A stretch of 64,000 bases of DNA from Bradyrhizobium agreste (GTDB lineage: Bacteria; Pseudomonadota; Alphaproteobacteria; Rhizobiales; Xanthobacteraceae), in the NCBI RefSeq assembly GCF_016031625.1, contig NZ_JACCHP010000016.1, forward strand, positions 1-64,000, in the 5' to 3' direction. This document shows positions 8,411 through 17,938 of the stretch, in pieces. The notes under the pieces were generated by a model. It was not told the DNA's origin. It saw only the letters and a list, made by a program, of their open reading frames with translations, and made no database searches. The stretch's first letter is position 1. Each line of letters starts with the position of its first letter. Both the position numbers and the translations under genes were made by a program.

Positions 8411-11287
8411 TCAGTCACTTTGAGGGTGATAGATGAGATAAACGACGTGGCCGGATCCCAAGATCGCGTTACTTTGCCTGCTCCTCAACTCGGCCGTGTA
8501 GAGCTCACCGTTTATGGTGAACTCTATCCGCCGGTTCTGCGGGGTCGGAAGTAGGTTCCACGTGTTCAGTATGTACAACATGCCGCTGTGCGAGACCTCT
8601 CGGCCCCGCCCTTGATTGTCCCAGCGGCTGTGGTTCCAATCGTCGCCGAGAAAAGGTCCGATATCCGGTAAGTCCGCTCGGCAGCCATAGGCCCCTGATG
8701 ATCCGGGAGACGACGAGCCGGCGCCCCGCACCGGCTGAGTATGGTCACTCAACTCGGACCGTGTGATTGGATTGAGATCAACCAGTGATTCAACACTGCC
8801 ATAAACGTCTGAGGGAGCGCTGGCTGACGACGATGACGCAGGCTCCTGGAGCGGCTGACGGGATCTTTGGACTTCACTCATCTGGCTAGCGCGCGGGTGA
8901 TGGATGAGTTGAACGTCGCTGCGTCCTCCCGGTCCCAACGTGGCCGAGTAAAGCTGACGCTCGATGGTGAACTGTGTTGGGCCGAACTGATTCGGCAAGA
9001 GACCGACGTTACCGAGTATGTCGATCAGGGCGTCCGAGGCAGGTTGGGAACGGTGGCTCCAGTTGTCGACCATATGTCCGATTTCCGCTAGCTCTTGAGG
9101 GGGCAATGATGGCCCGATGAACGACGGTGGTCTGGCGATACCACGCGCCGGCGCAGAGTGCGCATCGTCACGCAACTCAGACACTGTGGGCGCATTCGGA
9201 TCAGGCACTGGCTCAAGGCCGCCGTAGATATTTGACGGCGCAGCCCTGGCAGACGACGATGGCTCGGGTTGTTGCACCTGTTCCCTAAGCCAGTCCCAAT
9301 AGCTGGGCTGCGAGCCACGGTACGGCGTGGACGATGTCGGAGTGGGTTCTTGCATCTGCTCTCTGAACCAATCCCAAGCTCCCGTGCTCGGGGTAGCCGG
9401 CGTTGCCGGAAGCTCCTGATACGAACTGGGCTGCAGGCCACGGTGTGGTGTGGACGATGGAGTGGGTTCTTGCATCACTTCCGTAAACAAATCCCACGCT
9501 CCCGCGCTCGGGGTGGCTGGCGTTGCCGGAAGCTCCTGATACGAGCTGGGCTGCAGGCCAGGGTGTGGTGTGGACGATGGAGTGGGTTCTTGCATCTGCT
9601 CTCTGAACCAATCCCAAGCTCCCGTGCTCGGGGTAGCCGGCGTTGCCGGAAGCTCCTGATACGAGCTGGGCTGCAGGCCACGGTGTGGTGTGGACGATGG
9701 AGTGGGTTCTTGCATCACTTCCGTAAACAAATCCCACGCTCCCGCGCTCGGGGTGGCTGGCGTTGCCGGAAGCTCCTGATACGAGCTGGGCTGCAAGCCA
9801 CGGTGTGGTGCGGACGATGACGGAGCTGGTTCTTGCATCACGTCCCTAAACCAATCCCACGCTCCCTCGCTCGGGGTAGCGGGCGTTGCCGCAAGCTCAT
9901 CAAGCGAACTCGGCTGCGGAGCGCCTTGCCCGGCGAGCGAGCCCGCTTGTTCCGGTGGACCCAACCCCAGCGCTCGGTTCGCCTCGACAGCTTGTTGATA
10001 TTGCCGGAGCCTTGGCAACGCCGTCCTGAGAAGATTGCGCAAGCGAACGTCATCGCCCGCAAACTCGTCGGCCTCGGCACGTAAAGCCTCTAGATTCTCA
10101 ACTCGACCGGTGATTGAGGCCTTCTGTGTCGCCTGAAGCCAGGCGCTGAACTGGCGAAGTGCCCACAGGTTCACGCCGATTTTCGGGGCCACCTCGTTGA
10201 AGCCGAGAAAAAGCGCCTCGTCATCCGCGCTGGGGGAAACTTCCTGAGGCGGGAACGGCTGCGGCGCGTTGGCGCGTTGTCGGTAGTCCTGAAGAAGATT
10301 CCACGCGCGTGGAAACTCTCTAAGATACGAGCCCTTCCCAGAGTTAATATAGCGGTCTCGCTCCTCGGGGCCAGCCTGAGTAATGCTCACCCCGCGCTTG
10401 TTGAGCCACCTACCGAAGCTGTTAAGAGCCCTACGGTACTCCTGCATGGTTACCGCCGCAAAGCCGCGCTTAACGCCATCGTCACACGCAGCGTTGATGA
10501 GCGCCTCGTCCTCGGGGACAAGAGCCTCGACCCGCGGGCCGCCCCGCGGCAACGTCATCACCGACGCTCCGACTGCGGTGACGGGAGCCTCAACCGGCCG
10601 GCCGCCCCGCGTCAACGTTGTCACCGGCGCTCCGACTGTGAATTGCTCGAGCCTTGTCAACGCTGCCTCGATACGAGCGGCCAAGCGAACATCATTGGCC
10701 GCAAACTCGTTCCCCTCGGCACGCAATGCCTGAAGATTCTCTAGTTGGCTGCTGATTGGTGGCTTCTGCTTCGCCTGACGCCAGGCGCTGAAGTTGCGCA
10801 GTACCTCTAGATCCCTTCGGATCGTGCGATCGCTTGGTCCGCTTTTCTTGGCTTCCTCGCGGATCGTGCCATCGCTGGCTCGGCTTTTCTTTGATGCCTC
10901 GCGGAATCTAGAAAAAAGCTCCTCGTCCGGGCCATCGTTCTCGCGGCTTCGCTTGGACGGCACTTCAGTCGAACGGCCGAAGGGAGTATGGGGTATGTCT
11001 ACGCTTTGGCGCGTGTTGCTGAATGAGTGGCCCTGAATGGGCGGCACCTGCATCGAACCGCCGACATCAGTGCGCCGATTCGCTTCACCTCCGTCTGCGG
11101 TTTGCCCATCAGGCGAACCCGCTTCTGCGGAGCTCTCATAAAACGCACTGTGCTGCAGCTCGCTCAGCTGCTGCTCAAACCTCGCTTGCTGGCTCGTATT
11201 GCCTGGTTCTTGCTCCTGCTGCTGCAGCGGGGCGTTGTACGCCTGAAACTCACCAGGGCTGAATGGGTTGATGTTGTTGCGGTCCAC
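8411..11287 (-). CDS. Candidate type III secreted effector, repeat-rich, Bel2-5/XopD-like architecture without protease domain
   Basis: The best start is GTG 11287 (MDRNNINPFSPGEFQ, 958 residues), preceded by AAGGA. A tts box lies about 260 bp upstream. After a Q/E/S-rich N-terminus there are three related helical segments with core DLEVLRNFSAW, EYRRALNSFGRW and LWALRQFSAW, which resemble the SAM-like core-binding repeats in some Bradyrhizobium effectors. Next come five 40-residue repeats (SYQELPATPATPS..GAWDWF...MQEP). Two related C-terminal modules follow (QFTIERQLYSATL...LIHHP and IEFTINGELYTAEL...LIYHP). I see no Ulp1 Cys protease or other enzyme motif. The family assignment is from memory of domain style, so it is tentative; the secretion status rests on the tts box and composition. 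Confidence 0.6.
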   Translation of the reverse strand: MDRNNINPFSPGEFQAYNAPLQQQEQEPGNTSQQARFEQQLSELQHSAFYESSAEAGSPDGQTADGGEANRRTDVGGSMQVPPIQGHSFSNTRQSVDIPHTPFGRSTEVPSKRSRENDGPDEELFSRFREASKKSRASDGTIREEAKKSGPSDRTIRRDLEVLRNFSAWRQAKQKPPISSQLENLQALRAEGNEFAANDVRLAARIEAALTRLEQFTVGAPVTTLTRGGRPVEAPVTAVGASVMTLPRGGPRVEALVPEDEALINAACDDGVKRGFAAVTMQEYRRALNSFGRWLNKRGVSITQAGPEERDRYINSGKGSYLREFPRAWNLLQDYRQRANAPQPFPPQEVSPSADDEALFLGFNEVAPKIGVNLWALRQFSAWLQATQKASITGRVENLEALRAEADEFAGDDVRLRNLLRTALPRLRQYQQAVEANRALGLGPPEQAGSLAGQGAPQPSSLDELAATPATPSEGAWDWFRDVMQEPAPSSSAPHRGLQPSSYQELPATPATPSAGAWDLFTEVMQEPTPSSTPHRGLQPSSYQELPATPATPSTGAWDWFREQMQEPTPSSTPHPGLQPSSYQELPATPATPSAGAWDLFTEVMQEPTPSSTPHRGLQPSSYQELPATPATPSTGAWDWFREQMQEPTPTSSTPYRGSQPSYWDWLREQVQQPEPSSSARAAPSNIYGGLEPVPDPNAPTVSELRDDAHSAPARGIARPPSFIGPSLPPQELAEIGHMVDNWSHRSQPASDALIDILGNVGLLPNQFGPTQFTIERQLYSATLGPGGRSDVQLIHHPRASQMSEVQRSRQPLQEPASSSSASAPSDVYGSVESLVDLNPITRSELSDHTQPVRGAGSSSPGSSGAYGCRADLPDIGPFLGDDWNHSRWDNQGRGREVSHSGMLYILNTWNLLPTPQNRRIEFTINGELYTAELRSRQSNAILGSGHVVYLIYHPQSD
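9290..9905 (-). repeat. 120-bp in-frame tandem repeats in the candidate effector
   Basis: Five units of exactly 120 bp (40 codons) lie head to tail. Units alternate between two versions (GAWDWFREQM and GAWDLFTEVM), so the real duplicating unit may be 240 bp. Units are nearly identical at the DNA level, which indicates recent amplification or gene conversion. Copy number is expected to vary among strains and short-read assemblies may collapse it. Confidence 0.9.
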
Positions 11288-11547
11288 TCTAATCGTCCTT
11301 GAGAATGTCGATTGTGCGCAAATCCGCCAGCTCAGCTCGGACGTGTGCACGGCTCAAGGCGAGGGAGGTTTCAACAGCAAATCTCGTTGTCCAATCGAAA
11401 ACAGCAACAACAAGAAATTGGCGCAGCTGCAAGCCGCGATCCTCCGATTACATCGAGCCCATCCGACTACACGGAGAACCGCGCGCTGCCACGTCCATTC
11501 CATTTGCGCTCACTAGGCCGCCTCGCCCTCGAGGTTCCGGTTCTCAT

Positions 11548-11577
11548 TTTAGGATGGTTAGCTTTCTAGAAGCTGAC
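11548..11577 (-). promoter_or_regulatory. tts box (TtsI binding site) for the candidate effector
   Basis: Read on the minus strand the site is GTCAGCTTCTAGAAAGCT followed by AACCATCCTA. It matches the rhizobial tts-box pattern GTCAGnTTnTCGAAAGCT-n3-CCnnCnTA with few mismatches and points at the gene starting at 11287. Confidence 0.85.
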
Positions 11578-11814
11578 GAGTTCTCAGGATGATTCAATTG
11601 TGCGGTTCTGCTTCGTCTGTACTGAAGAGCGGTGACAGCGAAAGGCATAACGGTACCCGCGACGAGCCAATGCTACTCGACGATGGGCCAATGCGCGATT
11701 ATCTCGCCTGGCGACATATCTATGACGGGAGCTCGCTTTATCGATCAAGCTCCATCACCAATGGGCGCACCAAGTAAGTGTCGCGTCCTTGGACGCACCA
11801 AAGGCGATCTTTAG

Positions 11815-11905
11815 CTAGCGGAACGGCACCTCGACATTGTTTGCCGCTTTTGAGGTCGCCACCGGCAAGTTGACGGCCGCTCACAAGACGCGCCGGCGAC
11901 GCGAC
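11815..11905 (+). pseudogene. IS630-type transposase, right half fragment
   Basis: The frame reads RNGTSTLFAAFEVATGKL and TAAHKTRRRR, the segment that follows GHSxDYK in this transposase family. It therefore continues the fragment that ends at 7076. Similarity fades after about 11905. It begins at a CTAG, the same tetranucleotide as at the left break. Confidence 0.65.
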
Positions 11906-12645
11906 CCGAGCGAATTCAACGGAAACCGGATCTCGGCCGTGTGGCGACAGAGGGATCAAAACCTCCGCGACCGCACTCGAGCAATACGCCCGCCAAGTCG
12001 AGTCGGCCGTACTTGTGATCCGCCGCTATTCGGTCGATCGCTCACGACATTCGCCCTGCCTCACTGCGGTCGAGCCGCGGCGCTTGCACTGCCCTGAATG
12101 TCACCTCAAAAGACGATGACGGCGTGCGCTCCGGCTGCGTGATCACGTCAACCTCACGCGACGTGACGTTATCAGTCCATCGGCCAAGCCTTGCCAGGCT
12201 GGTCCGGGCGCGGTCAGTCGCCGGCCTCTGAATGAACAAATCTGTCCACAGCATGGCGTCTCAGATAATGTAGCCGCCTGGCGAGCGATCACCGCGCGAA
12301 GTAGGCGATTTCCTGTGGCCTGCGCCACGTACGCATCCTGTCAGAATACAAGCGCGCTTCATGTCTGAAACTCGCCTCCAACTGACTTCGAAAGCCACAT
12401 TGCGCCAAAGGACGCGAGCGTGCCCCTTCTACAGTGCTGGCCCAAATCCTGCACCGCCTCTCCGCGTCAGGGCGGCGGCAGCAAGATGGGAGTCGTGTTT
12501 GGGCCTCGATCTGTCGATCGACAATGTGGTTGCCGCACCGGAGGTCGTCCGTCTGGACCACGCTGGGGGACGGAAGACGCTCCTGCTTGCCACGGCCTCG
12601 CGCGGCTGACGGTTGCTTGCTCACCCTGAAGAGAGGCGTCAATAC
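11906..12645. other. No gene recognised
   Basis: About 740 bp without a recognisable gene on either strand. The short frames here show no family features. The last part holds the ribosome site of the DUF3422 gene. Confidence 0.5.
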
Positions 12646-13971
12646 ATGGTCGATGAATTGGATCTGCGAACCTTCACGCCACATCCGCAACGCGAGGCCG
12701 TGCTCGGCGAAGTCCACGCGCGCCCTTTCACGCGCCTTGTTTCGCCATTCAGCGTGATCCACTTGGCTTTTCTTGCGCAGGGTGAGGCGGCCACAAGCGA
12801 TCGCTGCCGTTTTATCGATTTTTGCCTCGAGCGCAATCTTCCGCCGCCTGAGCAATCGGCGAAACTTCATCAGATTGTCATCGGGCCCGCTACGCTACGC
12901 TGGGAGCAGCATTCGGAATTCACAACATTCACCTGGATCTGGAGTAACACAAATGGTTCTCCCGCAGACCGATTTGACGAAGTTGATGGTACCGTCCTAT
13001 CGCTGATCCGCGCGTTGCGTCAGACCGGACAGTTGCTAGTCGCGATCAGGCTAGAAGTGGAGCAGGACTCCTCGCCGACCAGGCGCGCCGAACAGGTTTT
13101 TGACAAGAACAGTCTGGCTATGGTTGCCACAAAGAGCGGCGCAGGCGTTGCCGCTTCAGACTTCCGCGTAGACGAAAAAGGCTTTACGAAAATCCTCGTC
13201 TGCGACCTCGGATTGACGTCGCACGATCTCGGAGCGCTGGTGCAACGGCTCCTGGAGATCGAGACCTACCGTCCACTGGCGCTGCTTGGCCTGTCGGCGG
13301 CCCTTGAGCTTGCACCTTCCGTTGATCGCATCGACCGCCGTCTTGTTGAGGCGCTCGAAAAAATGCAAAGCAGTGAGGGGCTGCAGTTCAACAACCATCT
13401 GCTTGCCGAGCTGACGGCGCTGGCGGCCTCCTTCGAAAAAGGCGCGACCGGCAGCCTGTTTCGCTTCGGCGCCAGCAGGGCCTACAACGAGCTGGTCCAA
13501 TCGCGACTGTCCATCATTGAAGGCAACGATGTCTCGGGTTATCCAACCTGGTCGTCGTTTCTGGCGCGCCGCATGGCGCCCGCAATGCGAACCTGCGCGA
13601 CCGTAGAGGATCGTCAGGCGGCTCTGTCGGTCAAGCTCGCGCGTGCCGCCGATCTGTTGCGAACCCGTGTCGACGTCGAAATCGAACGACAGCATCGTGA
13701 CCTGTTGCAGGCTATCAACGAGCGCGCGAGACAGCAACTTCGGCTGCAGTGCACGGTCGAAGGATTGTCGGTTGGGGCGATAGGATATTATGTGGTCAGC
13801 TTATTTAGCTATCTTGCCAAGGGCGCGCATGATGTCGGACTGCGAGTAGAGCCCTCGTTCCTGACCGCAGCCTTCGTGCCGATCGCAATCGGCGTGATCT
13901 GGCTGGTGAGTTACAATGTCCGAAAGCGACACCTCAAGCACGACGACACGCCCTCGGTTGCTTGCGACTGA
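12646..13971 (+). CDS. DUF3422 family inner-membrane protein
   Basis: The N-terminal signature HPQREAVLGEVHARPF and the length (441 residues) fit the DUF3422 family of proteobacterial membrane-anchored proteins of unknown function. The last 90 residues hold two hydrophobic segments (around GAIGYYVVSLFSYLAKG and AAFVPIAIGVIWLVSYNV) followed by a basic tail, so the large N-terminal part should face the cytoplasm. ATG 12646 is preceded by a GAGAGG ribosome site; an upstream TTG at 12613 is less likely. The gene is intact and stands alone. Some family members lie next to transporters, but nothing here suggests a substrate. Confidence 0.85.
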   Translation: MVDELDLRTFTPHPQREAVLGEVHARPFTRLVSPFSVIHLAFLAQGEAATSDRCRFIDFCLERNLPPPEQSAKLHQIVIGPATLRWEQHSEFTTFTWIWSNTNGSPADRFDEVDGTVLSLIRALRQTGQLLVAIRLEVEQDSSPTRRAEQVFDKNSLAMVATKSGAGVAASDFRVDEKGFTKILVCDLGLTSHDLGALVQRLLEIETYRPLALLGLSAALELAPSVDRIDRRLVEALEKMQSSEGLQFNNHLLAELTALAASFEKGATGSLFRFGASRAYNELVQSRLSIIEGNDVSGYPTWSSFLARRMAPAMRTCATVEDRQAALSVKLARAADLLRTRVDVEIERQHRDLLQAINERARQQLRLQCTVEGLSVGAIGYYVVSLFSYLAKGAHDVGLRVEPSFLTAAFVPIAIGVIWLVSYNVRKRHLKHDDTPSVACD

Positions 13972-14011
13972 AGCTCCTTGAGGGAATCAGTGCGTCCATC
14001 CTGCGAAGCTC

Positions 14012-14175
14012 GCATGGTCGTGGTGCGACGCTGCCGCAAGATCGCGGCCGGCTCCTGCGCACCCACCATCCTGACCAGCGGCACGCACGATCTCCTGCTT
14101 AGCAACACGGTACGCGTTCATCGCAAGCTGCGGCAAAGCCATGTGGAGGCGCAGCTACAGGTCTTCGAAGGATAA
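14012..14175 (+). pseudogene. Alpha/beta hydrolase (esterase) C-terminal remnant
   Basis: The frame reads PTILTSGTHDLLLSNTVRVH, then RKLRQSHVEAQLQVFEG and a stop. This is the conserved block that precedes the catalytic His (usually EGQSH) in HSL-type esterases. The nucleophile region and the His are missing, so it is a fragment. The rest of 13972-14320 holds nothing else recognisable. Confidence 0.6.
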
Positions 14176-14320
14176 AGATGCGCGGCTAGCACGTGATGCG
14201 GCGCGGCTGCGCGTGAAAGGCGATCGCAGCACCACCGGCGTGGACATAGTGCAGGAGACGCGCAATGCCAGGCGACGCGTTCCTCCTCGCGCGGGTGAAG
14301 CGTCCGGGGCCGGTGGTAGC

Positions 14321-16372
14321 CTAGAAAATGTCCTCCACGGATGCGGGAAACCGGTCGAACAGCCTTTCCGCAAGACCGTGTAGCTGCGCCAAACCGTTAT
14401 TGGTCAGCGGCTCGAACCATTCGAGATAACGGCGCATCTGGCGCCGGGTCGAATACACCTCAAAGGAATCGGCGCCCGCGATATCGGTCAGCCGGTCCTG
14501 ATGCTCGAGCGCCAGCTTTTCGATCCCCCCGGCGGCGGGAGCTATTTCGAGGCTCACCGCAGGAAGGATCTCGGGGAGCAGTGAGAGCAGGTAGAGCTCG
14601 AGCAGGTTCCCATGCGCCCAGCTGCGCGTCTTGTTCGAGCCGGTATTGAGGTCATAGAGCGACAAGAGCCGGGCCATCGTCCAAAGGGCCTGGGGGTTCT
14701 TCTCCTGTCGTCCGGCAATAGCATCGGGGGTGGCGGCGGACTGGTTCGCGAGTTCCGGGACGCGTTGAAGGACGAGATCGAGCGAGAGGTATTGAACGAC
14801 CGCCCAGTGATTGGCGCGATCGAGCATGAACGAATTCCAGTAACAATCGCGAGCCTCGACCAGCAGCTTGCCGGATTCCGATCGGTATTCCTCCTGCTTG
14901 TCGCCGAAGTCGACGTGCCGGCTCGCGGCATACAGGATCTCCGCCTGGCGCTTGTCGCTGCTCGCCAGCAATCCGTAGATGCGCGCCTGCTGGTCGGGAA
15001 TGCACGTCAACAGGGCCTTCAGCCGCTGCCGCGACCTTTCGATTCTCGTGTTGGCGGTCTTGAACACTTCGGTGCTCTCAGCCGTAGCGCTCCACTGCCT
15101 GGTTTTCCTGCCGATCCGGTCCGACAACCGGCGAGTCAATTCGTCGGCATAATTCATTGCGGCGTTGATGCTGCGCATGGCGCTTTCGATCTGAACGCCG
15201 GACAGCTCCTGCTCGAACCTCGGTGGCAGCGACGCGTAGACCGTCAGGGCCGCCCAATCGTGCCGTTCGCGAAATTGGCTGTAGAGCCGGCGGCGCAGAT
15301 CATAGACCAGCGTGCGCGGGTCCTCGCCCCAAAGCAGCCCTTCATACAGCACCTCGACCAGACGTACCGAGCCGTCGAACGACAGCGGGAACTGCCCCGC
15401 CACGACCATCCCGATCCCGGCTTCGTGCAGGGCGTGCGCAACGCTCGAGCCGGCGCCGGCGACAGACCCGACATTGGCCGAATCGCAGCTTGCCAGCGTG
15501 ACGACCGCGGGCTTTGCCAGCTTGCGCCCCCAGTTCTCGCTTGCGGCGCACAGCGCGGCAGCCAGACGCGTCCCGCTCACATAGTCCAGCCGGTTTGGGT
15601 CGCGCGCGTCGTGCAGCGCAACGTAGTAGCGGTAATCATGCGCCTCAGGCCGCTTGATACCATGCGCCAGAATATGGACATGCGTGAAGTTGCCGGTGGC
15701 GCAATGCTTTTCGATCGCCTCGACCGAGGCATCGGGTAGGAAAGTTAGATGCTCGCCGACCGCCTCGGCCCGCTTCTGGCTGTTGGCCGGATCGAAATAT
15801 TTCACCCATGGCTGGATCAGTTTGCGCAACGCGAGCAGGTGCGATTGCACCGGGATCTCACCCACCTGCGGCGGCGCCGCCGCGGCGAACAGGATGCGCG
15901 GCCGGTCGGGCCAGCGAAGCTCGTCCTCGGGCGAGCGCCGGATCTCCCGGGTCAGGCAAACCGGCGTCTCCGACTGCAGCAGGAGATATTGTCCGGCGCC
16001 GGGGCAACCGGCGGGAGACAGCGCCAGTTCGAACGGAAGCAGCGCTAGTTCGGACGCCGAAATGATCAGCCTTAGATGGGTGAGCGTTTCGCCTGGCTGC
16101 CCTCGTCGGTTGGCTTCCGCCGTCAGTCCCGGAATTTTCCCAAGCATCTCGCCTATGACCGCGGCGGTGTCCCGAAGCTGGAACAGGCGTGATTGCTCCT
16201 GCAACTGATAACCCAGTGCATCCAGGCGATGCAGAAACTGATTGTGCTCGAACGGCACATGAAGCGTCTCGGCACCGTGATTCTCGCACAGCGCCAGATA
16301 GGGAGTGAGTGGCGAGAGCAGCTGATTGTGTGCCGGCCCATGCCGGAGCAATTCCAGGGTGATCGTACGCAT
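14321..16372 (-). CDS. CHAT-domain (caspase-like) protease with TRAFs-binding/TPR-like C-terminus
   Basis: The 683-residue protein has a CHAT peptidase domain at ~95-370 with the His-Cys dyad: His237 in HVHILAHG and Cys296 in VTLASCDSANVG. The second half (~400-683) is helical and resembles the TRAFs-binding/TPR-like region seen in CHAT proteins linked to prokaryotic immunity. No signal peptide or membrane segment is visible. Its ATG lies 6 bp after the stop of the phosphoesterase gene, so the two are almost surely co-transcribed. CHAT proteases act in several defence systems as activated executioners, for example Craspase (CRISPR-linked). A defence role here is inference from family and from the Wadjet genes nearby; the target is unknown. 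Confidence 0.8.
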   Translation of the reverse strand: MRTITLELLRHGPAHNQLLSPLTPYLALCENHGAETLHVPFEHNQFLHRLDALGYQLQEQSRLFQLRDTAAVIGEMLGKIPGLTAEANRRGQPGETLTHLRLIISASELALLPFELALSPAGCPGAGQYLLLQSETPVCLTREIRRSPEDELRWPDRPRILFAAAAPPQVGEIPVQSHLLALRKLIQPWVKYFDPANSQKRAEAVGEHLTFLPDASVEAIEKHCATGNFTHVHILAHGIKRPEAHDYRYYVALHDARDPNRLDYVSGTRLAAALCAASENWGRKLAKPAVVTLASCDSANVGSVAGAGSSVAHALHEAGIGMVVAGQFPLSFDGSVRLVEVLYEGLLWGEDPRTLVYDLRRRLYSQFRERHDWAALTVYASLPPRFEQELSGVQIESAMRSINAAMNYADELTRRLSDRIGRKTRQWSATAESTEVFKTANTRIERSRQRLKALLTCIPDQQARIYGLLASSDKRQAEILYAASRHVDFGDKQEEYRSESGKLLVEARDCYWNSFMLDRANHWAVVQYLSLDLVLQRVPELANQSAATPDAIAGRQEKNPQALWTMARLLSLYDLNTGSNKTRSWAHGNLLELYLLSLLPEILPAVSLEIAPAAGGIEKLALEHQDRLTDIAGADSFEVYSTRRQMRRYLEWFEPLTNNGLAQLHGLAERLFDRFPASVEDIF

Positions 16373-16378
16373 GGCGCC

Positions 16379-17848
16379 CTATCCCGCCGGCTTGGTGAAA
16401 TTTGCGTTCGGCATTGCCACGAGCCCAGCCGCATCGTCCCAATGCATCAGCTCTCCCTTCGTCCCCGCGGGGGTCGAGCGGATCGCTACGACGGTGCGCC
16501 GCTTGAGGATCAGGCCGGGGAATGTGTCGAGGGCCGCCATCGATCCGGCGGCGAACACGTCATAGACCTGCGAGAACTTATCCGCGCTGGCGAGGACGTC
16601 GGCCTCTAGCCGGATGAGACGAGCCCATGTGCCGCTGTTGAAGTACCAGCCTCCGGATTGGTTCCGTTTCAGCGCCCGTTCCAGGTGGGTATGACCGGTC
16701 AGGAGAAAATCGACATCGGCACCAACCTGCTTGTCGAACTGCTGGAACGTATCGTCCGTCTGCTTGAAATCGAAGCTGCGGTCCTTCTGCAGGCCGTCCA
16801 GCCCTTTACGCAGCGATTCGCGCACGTCACTTCCGAACACGAAGCTGGTGATGGCGCCTCCGATTCCCAGATATTGGCCGCGCTGATCCAGCGGCACCAG
16901 CGAGATCGGCTCGACGCCCTCCGCCAGTTGCAGCTCGACGGCATCGAGCAGCTGCTCGCGACTGATGCGTGGCGTCGTAGGCAGGGTTCGTAGCGGGGTC
17001 AACTGTTCTGGTCCTCCCTCCTCCTGCTCATCAGCGCCGAGCAGTCCGACGGAACGGCGGACTTTGTCGAGACCGAGATGGAAGGCGGCCGGCAATGCGG
17101 CAAAGATGCGACTGCGCTGCTCCGGAGCGATCGCCACCAGGGTCGGGATGACGCCCTCGAGCTCGGGCTTAAGCAGATCGACGAACGGGAATTTCTGCTT
17201 GATGCTGTTCATGACATCGACGACGAGCTGAGTGCCGGCATTCGGCACCCAGGTCTCGACCGGACGTCCCTGCTGAACGTCGCGGCCATAGCGGCGGATG
17301 GTCTCGTGATCGGCGATATTCCAGGTATCGACCTCGTTGCCGTGCACGCACAGTACGCGGGCATTTCCGATCCGGCAGAGAAAGCCGGTGCCGTCGAACG
17401 CCAGTGTCAGGCGCGCGCGTGCACGCTCGTCAGCGCCGGTCAGCAGCTCGGTGAGGTGATCGCGCACCCAGGGCAACGCCAGCTCAAGGTCGTGATTGCC
17501 GAGTGTAATCGCGAGATGGCGGCCCTTGGTCCGCACAAACTTAGTGAGCGCAGTCCAGCCGGGTGCGAAGGCCGCGTCGCCGACGATCCGGTCGAGCTTG
17601 CGCACAGCGCCGGCCGGATCGAACGCGACGGCGTCCGGCTCAGCGAGAAAGTCGACCAGATCGCCATTGATGACCAGAGCCACGCTGGCGGCAGGCAATG
17701 TCCGGACATGCTCGATGAAAGCCGCGAGCGCGTCGCCAGAATTGAAGATCTGGAAGCCGGTCCGGCCACCCATATGCAGATCGGAGATCGAATAAAGCTC
17801 GTCGAACTCCGCGAGTTGCTCCGGTGCCAAGTGAACACTGGCCGCCAT
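16379..17848 (-). CDS. Calcineurin-like metallophosphoesterase, upstream partner of the CHAT protease
   Basis: All five metallophosphoesterase motifs are present: SDLHMGG, NGDLVDF, GNHDLEL, VHGNEVD and GHTHLER. The protein (489 residues) is longer than a minimal domain; an insertion with a hydrophobic SFVFGSDV stretch and a C-terminal segment (NSGTWARLIRLE) follow. Start choice: ATG 17848 has GGAG 7 bases upstream; ATG 17860 and TTG 17908 are in-frame alternatives. Substrate could be a nucleotide, a nucleic acid or a phospholipid; the motif set alone cannot decide. It is the first gene of a tight two-gene unit with the CHAT protease, which suggests the two work in one response. Confidence 0.8.
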   Translation of the reverse strand: MAASVHLAPEQLAEFDELYSISDLHMGGRTGFQIFNSGDALAAFIEHVRTLPAASVALVINGDLVDFLAEPDAVAFDPAGAVRKLDRIVGDAAFAPGWTALTKFVRTKGRHLAITLGNHDLELALPWVRDHLTELLTGADERARARLTLAFDGTGFLCRIGNARVLCVHGNEVDTWNIADHETIRRYGRDVQQGRPVETWVPNAGTQLVVDVMNSIKQKFPFVDLLKPELEGVIPTLVAIAPEQRSRIFAALPAAFHLGLDKVRRSVGLLGADEQEEGGPEQLTPLRTLPTTPRISREQLLDAVELQLAEGVEPISLVPLDQRGQYLGIGGAITSFVFGSDVRESLRKGLDGLQKDRSFDFKQTDDTFQQFDKQVGADVDFLLTGHTHLERALKRNQSGGWYFNSGTWARLIRLEADVLASADKFSQVYDVFAAGSMAALDTFPGLILKRRTVVAIRSTPAGTKGELMHWDDAAGLVAMPNANFTKPAG

Positions 17849-17938
17849 CCGACACTCCATCCTCGGCTGCCCATCCGGTCGCAACAGCCAGAAGTTGATC
17901 GCCCTCAAGTCTGCGTTCCGTGACCTTGAAGGTCAACA

